Positions 53,354-63,218 of a stretch of DNA of 64,000 nucleotides are shown in pieces. Source of the stretch: Chitinivibrionales bacterium (GTDB lineage: Bacteria > Fibrobacterota > Chitinivibrionia > Chitinivibrionales > WJKA01); contig WJLW01000052.1 in assembly GCA_014728295.1 (NCBI GenBank), forward strand, positions 1 to 64,000. The letters run 5' to 3'. Both the position numbers and the translations under genes were made by a program. Under the pieces are notes generated by a model that ran no database searches, was not told where the DNA came from, and was given only the letters and a program-made list of their open reading frames with translations. Every line of letters begins with the position of its first letter. The stretch's first letter is position 1.

Positions 53354-54607
53354 ATGAAACGTGCAATCACCGCAGGTCTATTGTTTATTGCCGGCCTATT
53401 TCATTCGTGCGGAAGGGCCCCGCTTGCCGGTTCCGAATACGCTGCCGCAAGAGTGTCCGTCACCATTCACCATCCCGGTCTGCGCAAAAGCCTGAAAGCA
53501 TTCGATTCCGTATACGACAGTTTGATTGTGCTGGTGTACGCCGAAGATATGGATACAATCAGGCATGCGATGCCGGTAAGCTCAAATAAAAAAACATTCA
53601 GCCTGGCTATCAATGATATTCCGGCGGGAGACGACAGGGTGTTTGAAGCTTTTACCAAAAGCCAGGAAGGTACCCTCGTACATGGCTCAGGCGTGGCATC
53701 GGCAACCCTTAATCCACAGGAAGTGAAGAGCATACCGCTCATGCTGGAACCGCTTTGCGGTTCGCTGGTCCTTCAACTGGCCGAAATTCCCACATCCGTT
53801 GATTCGGTGATTGCGGTATTTGCCGCATTACCCGCCGGCGTGTGGGAAGACCGTCAGAAACGCTCAAGCAAATTGCATATCAGCCTGGATTATGTTACCG
53901 ATCAAGCTTCCGGCACGCTCTCCTGCTACGCAGTGAACCTGGCCGGGGACACTCTTTACCAGGCGCACCAGCCGGTAGCCTTTCACGCCGATTCATTTCA
54001 GCTTTTTTCCCTTTCTTTTTCGCAATTACCCGGACAGGCGGCTCTGGCGATCGATGTCGGCCCCGCGGGAGCCGCCGTCGTTTGGTCGGCTATGGACGGG
54101 GACCATCCCGACACCGCCGAATCCGGCAAGCTGCTGATAAGTGAAATTATGTACAATGCAAATGATTCCGAATATGTTGAGGTATTTAATACGCTATCAA
54201 TTGACACAACCTACGATACACTCATTCTCGAAGTTGATGGAACATACCGGTTTTTTGAAAAGGTCTCTTTCAAAGCAGACAGCTTCATCGTCATCGGGCG
54301 CGTTTTGCTGCCCTGGGCAAATTACCAGCATGCCACCTCAAGCGCGCTTAACCTGTCATCCACTTCCGGCAACTGGTTGACATTGCGCGCGGCCGATTCG
54401 ACGGTGATCGACCGCGTGGCATTCAACGGCAAGACGGGCGGCGCCGGGTGGCCGGACATCGGTTCGGCAAAAAATGCCATCGTGCTTGATTCCCTGACCA
54501 ACGGACATAAGCGAAACAATGTCGGCATATTCTGGCAGCAGGCCGTCAGTGATATTGACAAGAGCGTCACAGCTCAAAAAGGGACACCGGGATCCTCCGG
54601 CCGATAA
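53354..54607 (+). CDS. Lamin-tail-domain lipoprotein
   Basis: The 417-residue protein has an N-terminal lipoprotein-type signal (about 1-19, LLFIAGLFHSC, with Cys as probable acylation site; the lipobox is not ideal). The middle part (about 30-250) is beta-rich without a known family. Residues about 260-400 form a lamin-tail domain (LLISEIMYNANDSEYVEVFN, SFIVIGRVLL, NWLTLRAADSTVIDRVAF). Such domains occur in secreted nucleases and surface proteins; no nuclease or other catalytic domain is visible here. It lies 19 bp before recG, so the two may be cotranscribed. Confidence 0.78.
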   Translation: MKRAITAGLLFIAGLFHSCGRAPLAGSEYAAARVSVTIHHPGLRKSLKAFDSVYDSLIVLVYAEDMDTIRHAMPVSSNKKTFSLAINDIPAGDDRVFEAFTKSQEGTLVHGSGVASATLNPQEVKSIPLMLEPLCGSLVLQLAEIPTSVDSVIAVFAALPAGVWEDRQKRSSKLHISLDYVTDQASGTLSCYAVNLAGDTLYQAHQPVAFHADSFQLFSLSFSQLPGQAALAIDVGPAGAAVVWSAMDGDHPDTAESGKLLISEIMYNANDSEYVEVFNTLSIDTTYDTLILEVDGTYRFFEKVSFKADSFIVIGRVLLPWANYQHATSSALNLSSTSGNWLTLRAADSTVIDRVAFNGKTGGAGWPDIGSAKNAIVLDSLTNGHKRNNVGIFWQQAVSDIDKSVTAQKGTPGSSGR

Positions 54608-54626
54608 TTTATCCTGAGTACCGCTC

Positions 54627-56642
54627 ATGCCATCTCGCAGCACCCGGCAGCACATTGACTTTCTCTCGCCCCTCTCACTCATACCCGGTTTTGGACCGAA
54701 AAGAATCACCGCATTCGAGCTGTCCGGTATCGCCACGATTGGCGAGCTGCTGCATTGCTTCCCGATCAAGTATCTTGACAGATCGATAATTACCCCCGTA
54801 AACAAGGCGCATCACCACCTGTGCAAGCTCTGCTCCATTGTCGGCGAGATCACCAGAACCCGAGTCGAGCGCGGCCGCGCCACACGCTTTCGGATTCAGC
54901 TAACCGATGAGACCGGTTCGATTGACGCCGTCTGGTTCCATGGCGTCGGGTATCTGCGCAAATCGCTGCACACCGGGATGAAAGTGTTGCTCATGGGCAA
55001 AGTCACGCGCTACGGCTCATTGCAAATGGCGCATCCTGTTGTTGAGCCTATCGGCAAAAACAAAGACCGGCCCGATGTCACCTTCCTGCCGCGCTACGCC
55101 ATAACCTCGCCAATGCGACAAGCGCGTGTGCAGCAGAAAACGATTTTCAAGGCGATCAAATGGGTGCTGGAAACCATGTCACACTATCCGCAGATTTTGC
55201 CGCAGGCTCTCGAAGCCGAAAAGCGCTTCCCCCCCCTGCAGGAATGCCTGCGCCAACTGCATATCCCCAGCGATCCACAGGCACTGCAACCGTACAAAGA
55301 CCGGCTCATCTACGAGCAGCTCTACCAGATCGCCGTATCGTTGCGCTGGTCGAAACGCAAATTTGCCCTGCCGGGACGATCTCTGAAGGCGGGGGGTTTG
55401 TATGAGCGCTTCAAAGGACGATTGCCGTTTACTTTGACAAACTCCCAGCTTGGGGCCATCGACAATTTGCATCGGGATGCGCAGAAACCAACGCGAATGC
55501 ATCGACTGTTGCAGGGCGATGTCGGGTCGGGCAAAACCGTTGTTGCATTCTGCGCCTGCCTGCCGGCGTTACAGGAGGGGTTGCAGGTGGCCTGGCTTGC
55601 GCCGACCGAAGTGCTTGCAGTGCAAACTTACCATACTATAAAGGGCTGGCTCGACCCGCTTGGCTATTCGTGCACCCTGATCAAAGGCGGCATGCATGCA
55701 TCGGAGAAAAAGCTGGTGCTCGACGACCTCGCTCGGGGTACCATGTCGTGTGTCGTTGGCACGCATGCGTTGTTGCGGCCCTCGGTAAAGTTCAGGCACC
55801 TGGGCATGACCGTCATTGATGAGCAACACAAATTTGGCGTCGACCAGCGGCTGACACTGCAAAACAAAGACGTTCAGTCCGATTTTCTGGTTATGTCGGC
55901 CACGCCGATTCCCCAGACTTTGGCGCAAACCCTCTATGCCGATCTTGAAATCGCCGAGATTAGGGGGAGCCACCTCACGTCCCGGGATGTGCAAACGCAT
56001 TTTGTTCCCGGGCACAAGCGGCAGGACATGGAGCAGTTTCTGCTTGAGGAGATAACCCAGAGAGGCAATCAGGTTTTCTACATTGTTCCCCGAATCGACA
56101 ATGATGAAGAGGGTGACGGCGATCTTGCCGATGTCAAGTCGTGCTTCGACTCGCTGTCGCAGGGTGTGTTTGCATCAATTTCCTGCGGTTTGCTGCACGG
56201 ACGGCTTGCGGATGACGAAAAAGATCGCATCATGCACCGCCTTGCCACAAAAAAAATCTCGCTGATCGTTGCAACAACAGTAGTTGAAGTGGGTATCGAT
56301 CTGCCCGATGTAACGGTGATCGTAATTGAGAATGCCGAACGCTTCGGTTTGTCGCAATTACATCAGCTCCGCGGCAGAATTGGAAGAAACGGTAAAAAAT
56401 CGTTTTGCTTTCTGCTCTCAAATGTAACTTTGCCAAGTCCGGCTGCCGCCCGGCTGAAATCTTTTTGTGCCGAACATGACGGTTTCAAGCTTGCCGAAAT
56501 GGACTTGAAAATGCGTGGTCCGGGCGAAATCAATGGCATGAGACAATCCGGCTGGAATGACGAACACATGGCGCGCATACTTGCCCACACTCAGGTCTTT
56601 TCAGAAATTCAGCGGGAAATAGCACATTTGCTGCCCAGGTAA
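54627..56642 (+). CDS. recG: ATP-dependent DNA helicase RecG
   Basis: The 671-residue protein has the RecG layout. The OB-fold wedge (about 60-150) contains RFRIQLTDETGSIDAVWFHG. Motif I is LLQGDVGSGKTVVAF, the DEAD-type motif is VIDEQHKFGVDQR, motif III is LVMSATPIPQTLAQTLYADL, and the C-terminal motifs are TTVVEVGIDLPDVTVIVIEN and RFGLSQLHQLRGRIGRNG. The TRG motif region follows (MRGPGEINGMRQSGW). DEQHKFG replaces the more usual DEQHRFG. It remodels stalled replication forks and branched DNA. Confidence 0.96.
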   Translation: MPSRSTRQHIDFLSPLSLIPGFGPKRITAFELSGIATIGELLHCFPIKYLDRSIITPVNKAHHHLCKLCSIVGEITRTRVERGRATRFRIQLTDETGSIDAVWFHGVGYLRKSLHTGMKVLLMGKVTRYGSLQMAHPVVEPIGKNKDRPDVTFLPRYAITSPMRQARVQQKTIFKAIKWVLETMSHYPQILPQALEAEKRFPPLQECLRQLHIPSDPQALQPYKDRLIYEQLYQIAVSLRWSKRKFALPGRSLKAGGLYERFKGRLPFTLTNSQLGAIDNLHRDAQKPTRMHRLLQGDVGSGKTVVAFCACLPALQEGLQVAWLAPTEVLAVQTYHTIKGWLDPLGYSCTLIKGGMHASEKKLVLDDLARGTMSCVVGTHALLRPSVKFRHLGMTVIDEQHKFGVDQRLTLQNKDVQSDFLVMSATPIPQTLAQTLYADLEIAEIRGSHLTSRDVQTHFVPGHKRQDMEQFLLEEITQRGNQVFYIVPRIDNDEEGDGDLADVKSCFDSLSQGVFASISCGLLHGRLADDEKDRIMHRLATKKISLIVATTVVEVGIDLPDVTVIVIENAERFGLSQLHQLRGRIGRNGKKSFCFLLSNVTLPSPAAARLKSFCAEHDGFKLAEMDLKMRGPGEINGMRQSGWNDEHMARILAHTQVFSEIQREIAHLLPR

Positions 56643-56772
56643 ACAAATTTTTCTGCATGTGTCAAAATAAAAAACAACCAAATAGTTAATATCTAGCAGG
56701 GCGCTGATATTATTTTTGTTACGCCTGTTTTAACAACCGGCTGCTGTGCACGGCGCTTTGATTCACTTCGGT

Positions 56773-58371
56773 ATGAGCACAGCAGCGGTTTCAACCGCAG
56801 CAAAGAATGATGGTGCTACCCTTTCACATTTCCGGAAAAGTACGCGTATGATTGCTCTTGGTGTGCTCATAGCCTTGTATGTTGTCTGTTCTGCAACACT
56901 CCTCATGTATGGAATTCAATGTTACACGCTCACGTTCCTCTTCGCTCGTAAACGATCGGTACAGGTAAAAAAGCAAAACGAGACCGTGCACTATTACGAT
57001 GCCGTGGATGATCCAGCCCGCTATCCCAAAGTAGTGACACAACTGCCGATGTATAACGAAAAAGCGGTTGCCGTGCGTGCGATACGGGCCGTTGCCGCTA
57101 TGCAGTACCCCGGAGGCAAACACGAAATTCAGGTTCTTGACGACAGCAATGACGAAACGATCAAATATGTAGACGACGTTGTTGCCGAATTAAAACGTGA
57201 CGGCGTCCTTATTGAGGCAATCCGCCGCAACGATCGCACCGGGTTCAAAGCAGGCGCATTACAAAACGGACTCAGCTATACCGATGCTGAATTTGTCGCC
57301 ATCTTTGATGCTGATTTTGTACCGCACAGCGATTACCTGCTCAAGACCATGGCATTCTTCGCCGAGCGTCCCCGGCTTGGCCTGGTCCAGGCGCGCTGGA
57401 CACATTTGAATCCGAAATCATCTCTGGTGACGCGCGTGCAGGCAATGGGCATCGACGGTCACTTCATGGTCGAACAGGCGGCGCGGAGCTGGAACGATCT
57501 GTTCATGAATTTCAACGGTACCGCCGGAATTTTTCGCAGAGCAGCAATAGAGGACGCCGGCGGCTGGCAGCATGACACCTTGACGGAAGACATGGACCTC
57601 TCCTATCGCATGCAGCTTAAAGACTGGCAGACGGAATATGTTCCGGAAATTGAAGTCCCTGCAGAGATTCCCGAAGACATAAACGCGTTTAAAAATCAGC
57701 AGTTTCGCTGGGCCAAAGGCTCGATTCAAACGGCCATCAAAATCATACCGATGCTTTTGGAGAAAAAGATCCGCCCGTTCAAGCTGGTTCAGGCGATCCT
57801 GCACCTGACGCATTACACGGTTCACCCGCTCATGTTGCTGATGGCGATTTTGTCAATGCCCATTTTGTATTTCATAAAGGTAACCCTTTCGCCCTTCCTG
57901 TTTGTGCTGGTGGTCGCGTCAATGCTGATTGCGACAAGCGGCCCCTCGGTTATGTACATGCTATCCCAGCATTACCTGGGTAATCGAGGATTTAAAAAAT
58001 TCTTTTTTATTCCGATCATGATGTTTATCGGCACCGGCCTGGCGGTAAACAACGGCAAGGCAGTGCTCGAAGCATTGTTCCGGGTGAAGTCCCCCTTCCA
58101 TCGCACACCCAAAAAAGGTGAGAAAAAAGGCTCTGTTTACAAGCCGCTTAAAGAGATTACCAATGTATTCGAATTGCTGCTGGGGATGTATTGCGTGCTC
58201 AGCGTATATATGTTTTTCGGCTACACAAATTTTATCGTCTCTCCTTTCCTCATGTTATACGCCTCCGGCTTCATTTTTGTCGGCTTGCTTTCGATTCTTC
58301 ATTTTCGCAATCCCGGCCTTATCGATCTGAAAGTCGGCTGGATACCGGGCATGAGCAGCAAGACGGCCTGA
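56773..58371 (+). CDS. Membrane glycosyltransferase, GT2 (cellulose/mannan synthase-like)
   Basis: I prefer the ATG at 56773; a GTG at 56746 and an ATG at 56851 are also in frame, and none has a strong SD. One membrane helix (about 28-52) precedes the GT2 catalytic domain, with QVLDDSNDET, AIFDADFVPH, LTEDMDLSYRM and the processive QQFRWAKGS motif. At least four C-terminal helices follow. The order and motifs resemble CslA-type mannan synthases and bacterial cellulose-synthase-like enzymes, which both make and export a beta-glycan. No PilZ domain is visible and no bcs partners are nearby, so the product polysaccharide is unknown. Confidence 0.88.
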   Translation: MSTAAVSTAAKNDGATLSHFRKSTRMIALGVLIALYVVCSATLLMYGIQCYTLTFLFARKRSVQVKKQNETVHYYDAVDDPARYPKVVTQLPMYNEKAVAVRAIRAVAAMQYPGGKHEIQVLDDSNDETIKYVDDVVAELKRDGVLIEAIRRNDRTGFKAGALQNGLSYTDAEFVAIFDADFVPHSDYLLKTMAFFAERPRLGLVQARWTHLNPKSSLVTRVQAMGIDGHFMVEQAARSWNDLFMNFNGTAGIFRRAAIEDAGGWQHDTLTEDMDLSYRMQLKDWQTEYVPEIEVPAEIPEDINAFKNQQFRWAKGSIQTAIKIIPMLLEKKIRPFKLVQAILHLTHYTVHPLMLLMAILSMPILYFIKVTLSPFLFVLVVASMLIATSGPSVMYMLSQHYLGNRGFKKFFFIPIMMFIGTGLAVNNGKAVLEALFRVKSPFHRTPKKGEKKGSVYKPLKEITNVFELLLGMYCVLSVYMFFGYTNFIVSPFLMLYASGFIFVGLLSILHFRNPGLIDLKVGWIPGMSSKTA

Positions 58372-58455
58372 GGCCCTCTCCCGTTAAGCCGAAAAAACTT
58401 ATTTTTGCTGTACGCCGGATAATGCTTGTCAATAAATTGTATTGGATAATTCCTC

Positions 58456-59613
58456 ATGCAAACAATCTATCTTGATAATAATGCGACAACGCAGGTCGAC
58501 CCCGAAGTTGTTGAGGCGATGTTGCCGTTTTTTACCGAAAAATATGGCAATCCTTCCAGTATTCATCGCTTTGGCGGGTTGATTCGCCGCCATGTCGAGC
58601 AGGCCAGAGAGCAGGTAGCCGGGCTTATCGGAGCGTGGCCGGAGGAAATCTACTTCACCAGTTGCGGCTCGGAAAGCGATAACATGGCCATCCAGGGATT
58701 TGTCAAGCAACACCGGATTAAATCCCGTCTGGTAACCTCGGCTGTAGAACATCCTGCCGTGCGCAACACCTGCCGCCGGCAAAAAGAGGAACACGGCATT
58801 GCCCTTGAAGAGCTGCCCGTCGATGCGCAAGGGCTGATTGACCTGGAACACTTCAAAAGCCTGCCCATCTCACCCGACACCCTGGTTTCCTTAATGTGGG
58901 CCAACAATGAGACGGGTGTTTTATTCCCACTTGAGGAAATTGCCGAATGGGTAAAATCCCGTGGCGGCTCTGTGCATAGCGACGCCGTTCAGGCGGTTGG
59001 CAAAATGCCGATTGATATGAGCACGACCCCGCTTGATATGCTGGCTCTTTCCGGTCACAAACTTCATGCCCCCAAAGGCGTCGGCGCGTTGTATTTGCGC
59101 AAAGGCGTCAAACTGCCGGCCCTTTTGCAGGGCGGGCATCAGGAAAATGGCTTACGCGCCGGCACCGAAAACGTTGCCTACATTGTCGGTCTCGGCAAAG
59201 CCTGTGAGCTGGCCAAAAAGCGCATCGACAACGAAAACAATCAAGTTCGCAAGCTGCGAGACAAATTAGAAAACGCGCTGCTTGCTTCATGCAAGGGAGC
59301 AAAACTCAATGGAGCAAAAGAGCTGCGCCTGCCGAATACAACCAACATCAGTTTCGAGGCCATTGAAGGCGAAGCTATTCTGTTGTTGCTTGACGAAAAC
59401 GGCATCGCCGCATCGTCGGGTTCAGCCTGCACAACAGGATCGCTTGAGCCCTCGCATGTGATGCTGGCGATGGGCCTGTCCTACACCTACGCACACAGCT
59501 CAACCCGATTCAGCATGAGTATTTTCAATACCGAAGAGGAAATTGACAAAGTAATCGAGGTCATGCCGGGCATTGTCGAGCGTTTGCGTGCGCTTTCTCC
59601 GTTTGCGATATAG
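58456..59613 (+). CDS. Cysteine desulfurase (NifS/IscS family)
   Basis: The 385-residue PLP enzyme begins IYLDNNATTQVDPEVVEAML. The PLP-binding Lys202 lies in LSGHKLHAPKGVGALYL and the catalytic Cys325 in SSGSACTTGSLEPSHVMLAM, the loop of group I desulfurases. It moves sulfur from cysteine to acceptors for iron-sulfur clusters, thiamine or tRNA thiolation. The usual iscU, nifU or thiI partners are not beside it, so NifS and IscS roles cannot be told apart. It stands alone between the glycosyltransferase and the binding-protein gene. Confidence 0.94.
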   Translation: MQTIYLDNNATTQVDPEVVEAMLPFFTEKYGNPSSIHRFGGLIRRHVEQAREQVAGLIGAWPEEIYFTSCGSESDNMAIQGFVKQHRIKSRLVTSAVEHPAVRNTCRRQKEEHGIALEELPVDAQGLIDLEHFKSLPISPDTLVSLMWANNETGVLFPLEEIAEWVKSRGGSVHSDAVQAVGKMPIDMSTTPLDMLALSGHKLHAPKGVGALYLRKGVKLPALLQGGHQENGLRAGTENVAYIVGLGKACELAKKRIDNENNQVRKLRDKLENALLASCKGAKLNGAKELRLPNTTNISFEAIEGEAILLLLDENGIAASSGSACTTGSLEPSHVMLAMGLSYTYAHSSTRFSMSIFNTEEEIDKVIEVMPGIVERLRALSPFAI

Positions 59614-59806
59614 ATCTGCATTACTTCGCCGATCGCAAATACAGCAATAGTATATTTAGAAGCAATCCTGTGGAGTTGCCGTGACTGTTCCAGCAGGCTT
59701 TGACGCTGAGAAAGCCATCCTCCCGATCACATTTGTAACTGTTCTCCCTGCTGATCTATATTTTTGATCCGGATATCAATTCTTCCCAACCCGAAAGAGG
59801 CGTCTC

Positions 59807-60793
59807 ATGCGTAAATCATTTCCCGTTTCGGCAATCTCTGTTTTTTTCGCCGCACTCGCCGCATTCGCAGTGATAACATGCACGCAGGATAAGACGACCA
59901 CAATCGCTGTTATTCCCAAGGGTACCTCGCACATTTTCTGGAAATCGGTACACGCCGGAGCGAAAAAAGCGGGACAGGAAAAGCAAATCGACATTATCTG
60001 GCAGGGTCCCCAGAAAGAAGACGATCGCAGCATGCAGATTGAAGTTGTCCAGAATTTCATCAGTCGGGGAGTCGACGCCCTGGTTCTGGCCCCGCTTGAT
60101 GCTGCCGCACTGGTACGACCGGTCGAGGCTGCAATCAAACGGGATATAAAGGTTGTCATAATAGACTCGGATCTGAATTCCGGCGCCTATGCCAGCTTTG
60201 TCGCAACCGACAACTTTGCGGGTGGAAAAATCGGCGCCAAAAGGCTTGCAGAGTTTTTGCCGGACGGCGCCGGCAACGTGCTTATGATGCGCTACAACGA
60301 AGGCTCGGCCAGCACAACCAAACGTGAGGAAGGTTTCCTTGAAGGACTTAGAGAATATGCACCCCAAGCCACGGTTGTCTCCAGCGATCAGTATGGCGGG
60401 GTGACAATCGAGTCGTCTTTGCAAGCCGGACAAAATCTGCTGAATAAATTCGAGGAGTTGGACGGCATTTTTTGCCCGAACGAATCGACCACCCAGGGCA
60501 TGCTGCGGGCGCTGGAAACAGCGGGGAAGTCAGGCCAAATCCGGTTTGTCGGCTTTGATTCCAGTGAACCGCTGCTCAAAGGTCTCAAGGAAGAAAAAAT
60601 TCACGGCCTGGTCGTGCAGAATCCGTTTAAAATGGGCTACCTTGGTGTTGCAACTGCGGTTGCTGCGATTAACGGCGAAAAGGTTGACAAGCGAGTCGAC
60701 ACCGGCGTCATGCTCATTACGCCCGACAATATAGACCAACCAGAGGCACAGCAGGTCATTTCCCCCGATATCGAAAAGTGGCTGGGAAAATAA
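59807..60793 (+). CDS. Sugar ABC transporter substrate-binding lipoprotein (RbsB type)
   Basis: The 328-residue protein has a lipoprotein-type signal (about 1-24, AAFAVITCTQDK, Cys as probable lipid anchor) and a periplasmic-binding fold of the ribose/galactose type: IAVIPKGTSHIFWKSVHAGA, DALVLAPLDAAALVRPVEAA, VIIDSDLNSGAYASFVATDN, GIFCPNESTTQGMLRALE. AGAGG precedes the ATG. No ATPase or permease is adjacent. The RbsA/RbsC pair at 34-36.7 kb lacks a binding protein, so this may be its partner. Alternatively, it could serve a sensor or another transporter. Confidence 0.9.
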   Translation: MRKSFPVSAISVFFAALAAFAVITCTQDKTTTIAVIPKGTSHIFWKSVHAGAKKAGQEKQIDIIWQGPQKEDDRSMQIEVVQNFISRGVDALVLAPLDAAALVRPVEAAIKRDIKVVIIDSDLNSGAYASFVATDNFAGGKIGAKRLAEFLPDGAGNVLMMRYNEGSASTTKREEGFLEGLREYAPQATVVSSDQYGGVTIESSLQAGQNLLNKFEELDGIFCPNESTTQGMLRALETAGKSGQIRFVGFDSSEPLLKGLKEEKIHGLVVQNPFKMGYLGVATAVAAINGEKVDKRVDTGVMLITPDNIDQPEAQQVISPDIEKWLGK

Positions 60794-60831
60794 CAACTCC
60801 TGCCCGAGCTCTTGAGCAGGTCGGGATTGCA

Positions 60832-62445
60832 TTAGAAATTTGTATGGAAGGAAACCCTGCCCAGCGGCCGCGCATAAAAATCAACGCCCGTATTCTCGAC
60901 CTCCGGGGCAAAGAGCGCGCCGCCTCCGGCAACCGAAACATTCAGCCAGGGCAATACCCGCGCCGATGCGCTGAGGAGCGCTTCTGCATAGGGAACCACG
61001 CTGCGCAGCACTCGCGGCCGGGTAAGGCCGGTCAGGCGCACGGTCAGGTCGTGATCGTAGTAACGCTTCTGCTGGGTGACATGATGAACACCCAGTCCGC
61101 CTTCCAGATCCAAAGCAATGAATTTATGATTGAACATCGTGCGGCCCAGGCTTGCCCCCATGACGACTATTTGTCGGTCAACCGAAGCCCAGTAAATGCT
61201 GCTCAGGCGATCCTGCCCGTAGCCGGCTTTTACGCCGATACGCCAGTAGCTAGCCTGCCAGGTGTAGGATACCCCGCCAATATGATCGATAGTGCGCTCT
61301 TGGGGATAGCCCTGAAACAACTGGTAGAATACTTCCGCCCGATTGCGCGAAGGGCGATTCATGAAAAGCGAACCCTTGCGATTCATTGCGGTGCGCGGAT
61401 AGGTTTGCATTTTTGTCAGATTCAGCACCATTTCTCTTTTAAACGACAAGTCCGCATCCTGATATCCGATTGTCCGGTCGGATAGACGATTGACGAAGTA
61501 ATTATCTTTCGGCAGTGCGAGTGTCAAGGTGTCGCCGAAGGGAATGAACTCGGCATACACATTCTGAGTGGTTTGAGAAACGATGTAATGGGGCACGGCT
61601 TTCCCGCCAACGATTTTTAATTTACAACTCCCCTGGTTAAGCCAGGTAAGAATGACCTGTCCGCTGCCCTCAAAGTCGTACCTGAAGTTGGGCTCCTGGA
61701 ACTTGCCCGTTTTTTGCAGCAATTCTCTGGATGTGCGCAGGCGGGCGAAATTGAATCCTTCAGCCAATCCTACTTTCCCGTCACGATCGATATCTGCGGC
61801 GCCACGGATACCGGATGTGAAATAATGGGTAAAAACCGATCCCTTCAACTCCAGTGATTCATGCGATATCTGGTCTTCGGAGGAAGAGGTAAGAATAATC
61901 GTGCCTTCGGCCTGCAACTCCTCGTTGACGGCGACGTTAATCGCCGGAGCGACGGTACCGCCCTTTCGTTTCAGAAACGATCCGCTGTAGCATGCGTCAA
62001 CGACGATGATTTTTAGATCGGCTTTCGATTCCTCGAGCAGCTCGAGCACATGGTCGACGGCGATTTTTCTGCCGCCGATGTGAAGCACATCCGCTCCACC
62101 GTGGCCGGAATAGTAGAATAGCAATTCAACTTTGCCGCCGTTTTCGCGTATCTCCTTGACGCGCCCGGCGATCTCGTACAGGCGGCGTTCGAAATCTTTG
62201 ATTGAGGGTGATGCCAGCAGATAATTGTGCCCCGGTTTGACATTCCCGAGTTCTTCGAAAATCGTATGCACACGCCGGGCATCCGATTCGGCATATTGCA
62301 GCGGTCGTTCATTGACCAGGCCACGATTCGCACCCACCACCAGAGCTATTCGCTCGATTGACGCCCGGGCGCCGGCGGAGAATACCACGGTACTCAACCA
62401 CATGGCGGTGAGTACGGCAGATAGTTTTTGAGGTATTTTCATCAT
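60832..62445 (-). CDS. Secreted caspase-family protease with C-terminal beta-barrel-like domain
   Basis: The 537-residue protein has a signal peptide (about 1-29), then a C14 caspase-like domain (about 30-250): IALVVGANRGLVNERPL, catalytic His115 in FYYSGHGGADVL and Cys152 in IVVDACYSGSF, then ILTSSSEDQISHESLE. A D-x-D-x-D acidic loop (DIDRDGKVG) follows. Residues about 255-345 form a beta-rich linker. From about 360 alternating aromatic and polar strands (SYTWQASYWRIGVKAGYGQD, KFIALDLEGGLGVHH, WLNVSVAGGGALFAP) run to a terminal Phe (GRVSFHTNF). That pattern is typical of outer-membrane barrels. It starts 24 bp after the likely anti-sigma gene. Confidence 0.85.
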   Translation of the reverse strand: MMKIPQKLSAVLTAMWLSTVVFSAGARASIERIALVVGANRGLVNERPLQYAESDARRVHTIFEELGNVKPGHNYLLASPSIKDFERRLYEIAGRVKEIRENGGKVELLFYYSGHGGADVLHIGGRKIAVDHVLELLEESKADLKIIVVDACYSGSFLKRKGGTVAPAINVAVNEELQAEGTIILTSSSEDQISHESLELKGSVFTHYFTSGIRGAADIDRDGKVGLAEGFNFARLRTSRELLQKTGKFQEPNFRYDFEGSGQVILTWLNQGSCKLKIVGGKAVPHYIVSQTTQNVYAEFIPFGDTLTLALPKDNYFVNRLSDRTIGYQDADLSFKREMVLNLTKMQTYPRTAMNRKGSLFMNRPSRNRAEVFYQLFQGYPQERTIDHIGGVSYTWQASYWRIGVKAGYGQDRLSSIYWASVDRQIVVMGASLGRTMFNHKFIALDLEGGLGVHHVTQQKRYYDHDLTVRLTGLTRPRVLRSVVPYAEALLSASARVLPWLNVSVAGGGALFAPEVENTGVDFYARPLGRVSFHTNF

Positions 62446-62468
62446 TTCATTCTTGCCGGGTTGTGCGC

Positions 62469-63218
62469 TTAGTTATTCGCGGTTTGCCTGTCCAGCAATC
62501 TAAGTTCGAAAACCTGGACCGCAAAGTCTTTATAGCGAAATTGTTCAATCGCCTTTTTTGCTTCGGCTACCGTAAAGGGGCGCCGTGCGGCAACGGCATA
62601 GATATTTTGCTTTTTGCCGCCGGCATCAAGGATAATGCTGTTGGGAAGAGACGATTTTCCTCTGCGCACGGGCTCATATTTGAGTGCCTGATGTGAGGGA
62701 AAATAGGGCTGCACCGGTCCGTTGTCGTCGCTGTATAATACGGCATAGTATGCTGTTTGCGGCGAGAAGAGATAGAACTGCAAGGTATCCCCCGGCATGA
62801 AGTGCATCGGCGTGTGCCCTTTGAAAATTTGTGCTCCGCGCTTGAGGATAAAGCTGAAATGCGAGCTGCCTTTTGCGACAAACCGGCTCTGGCGAGTTAC
62901 CGGAAAATTGATGATAGCAACACTGACGAGCAACAAAAATGCCGCCGAGAAACCTAATTGTTTCCATCCGAAAATCGCATAGCTTTCCCTGCTTCGCTCA
63001 GGGCGATTCGAAACCTTCCGGCACAAATCCTGCCAGGTTTCGATGCCGCGCATGCCAATGGCGACGCGCTGCTTTTTCAAATCTACATACTTCGAAGCTT
63101 CCGGATCGTGCTCTACCCATTGAATGTAGGTATGACGATCTTGCGCAGACGCTTCGCCCAACAGGACTTTCTCAATGAGATAGTCCGACGGTTTTTCGAG
63201 TGTTTTACAAGGTTGCAT
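62469..63218 (-). CDS. Membrane protein, probable anti-sigma factor
   Basis: The 249-residue protein has a cytoplasmic N-terminal part of about 90 residues (DYLIEKVLLGEASAQDRHTY, WVEHDPEASKYVD) and one membrane helix (about 92-110, LGFSAAFLLLVSVAIINF). The periplasmic domain of about 130 residues (SFILKRGAQIFKGHTPM, PGDTLQFYLFSPQTAYYAVL) resembles DUF4384-type domains. The topology, and the 14-bp overlap with the ECF sigma gene, fit an anti-sigma factor, although the zinc-binding HxxxCxxC motif of ZAS proteins is missing. The periplasmic part could sense envelope conditions or be the target of the caspase next to it; both are inference. Confidence 0.72.
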   Translation of the reverse strand: MQPCKTLEKPSDYLIEKVLLGEASAQDRHTYIQWVEHDPEASKYVDLKKQRVAIGMRGIETWQDLCRKVSNRPERSRESYAIFGWKQLGFSAAFLLLVSVAIINFPVTRQSRFVAKGSSHFSFILKRGAQIFKGHTPMHFMPGDTLQFYLFSPQTAYYAVLYSDDNGPVQPYFPSHQALKYEPVRRGKSSLPNSIILDAGGKKQNIYAVAARRPFTVAEAKKAIEQFRYKDFAVQVFELRLLDRQTANN

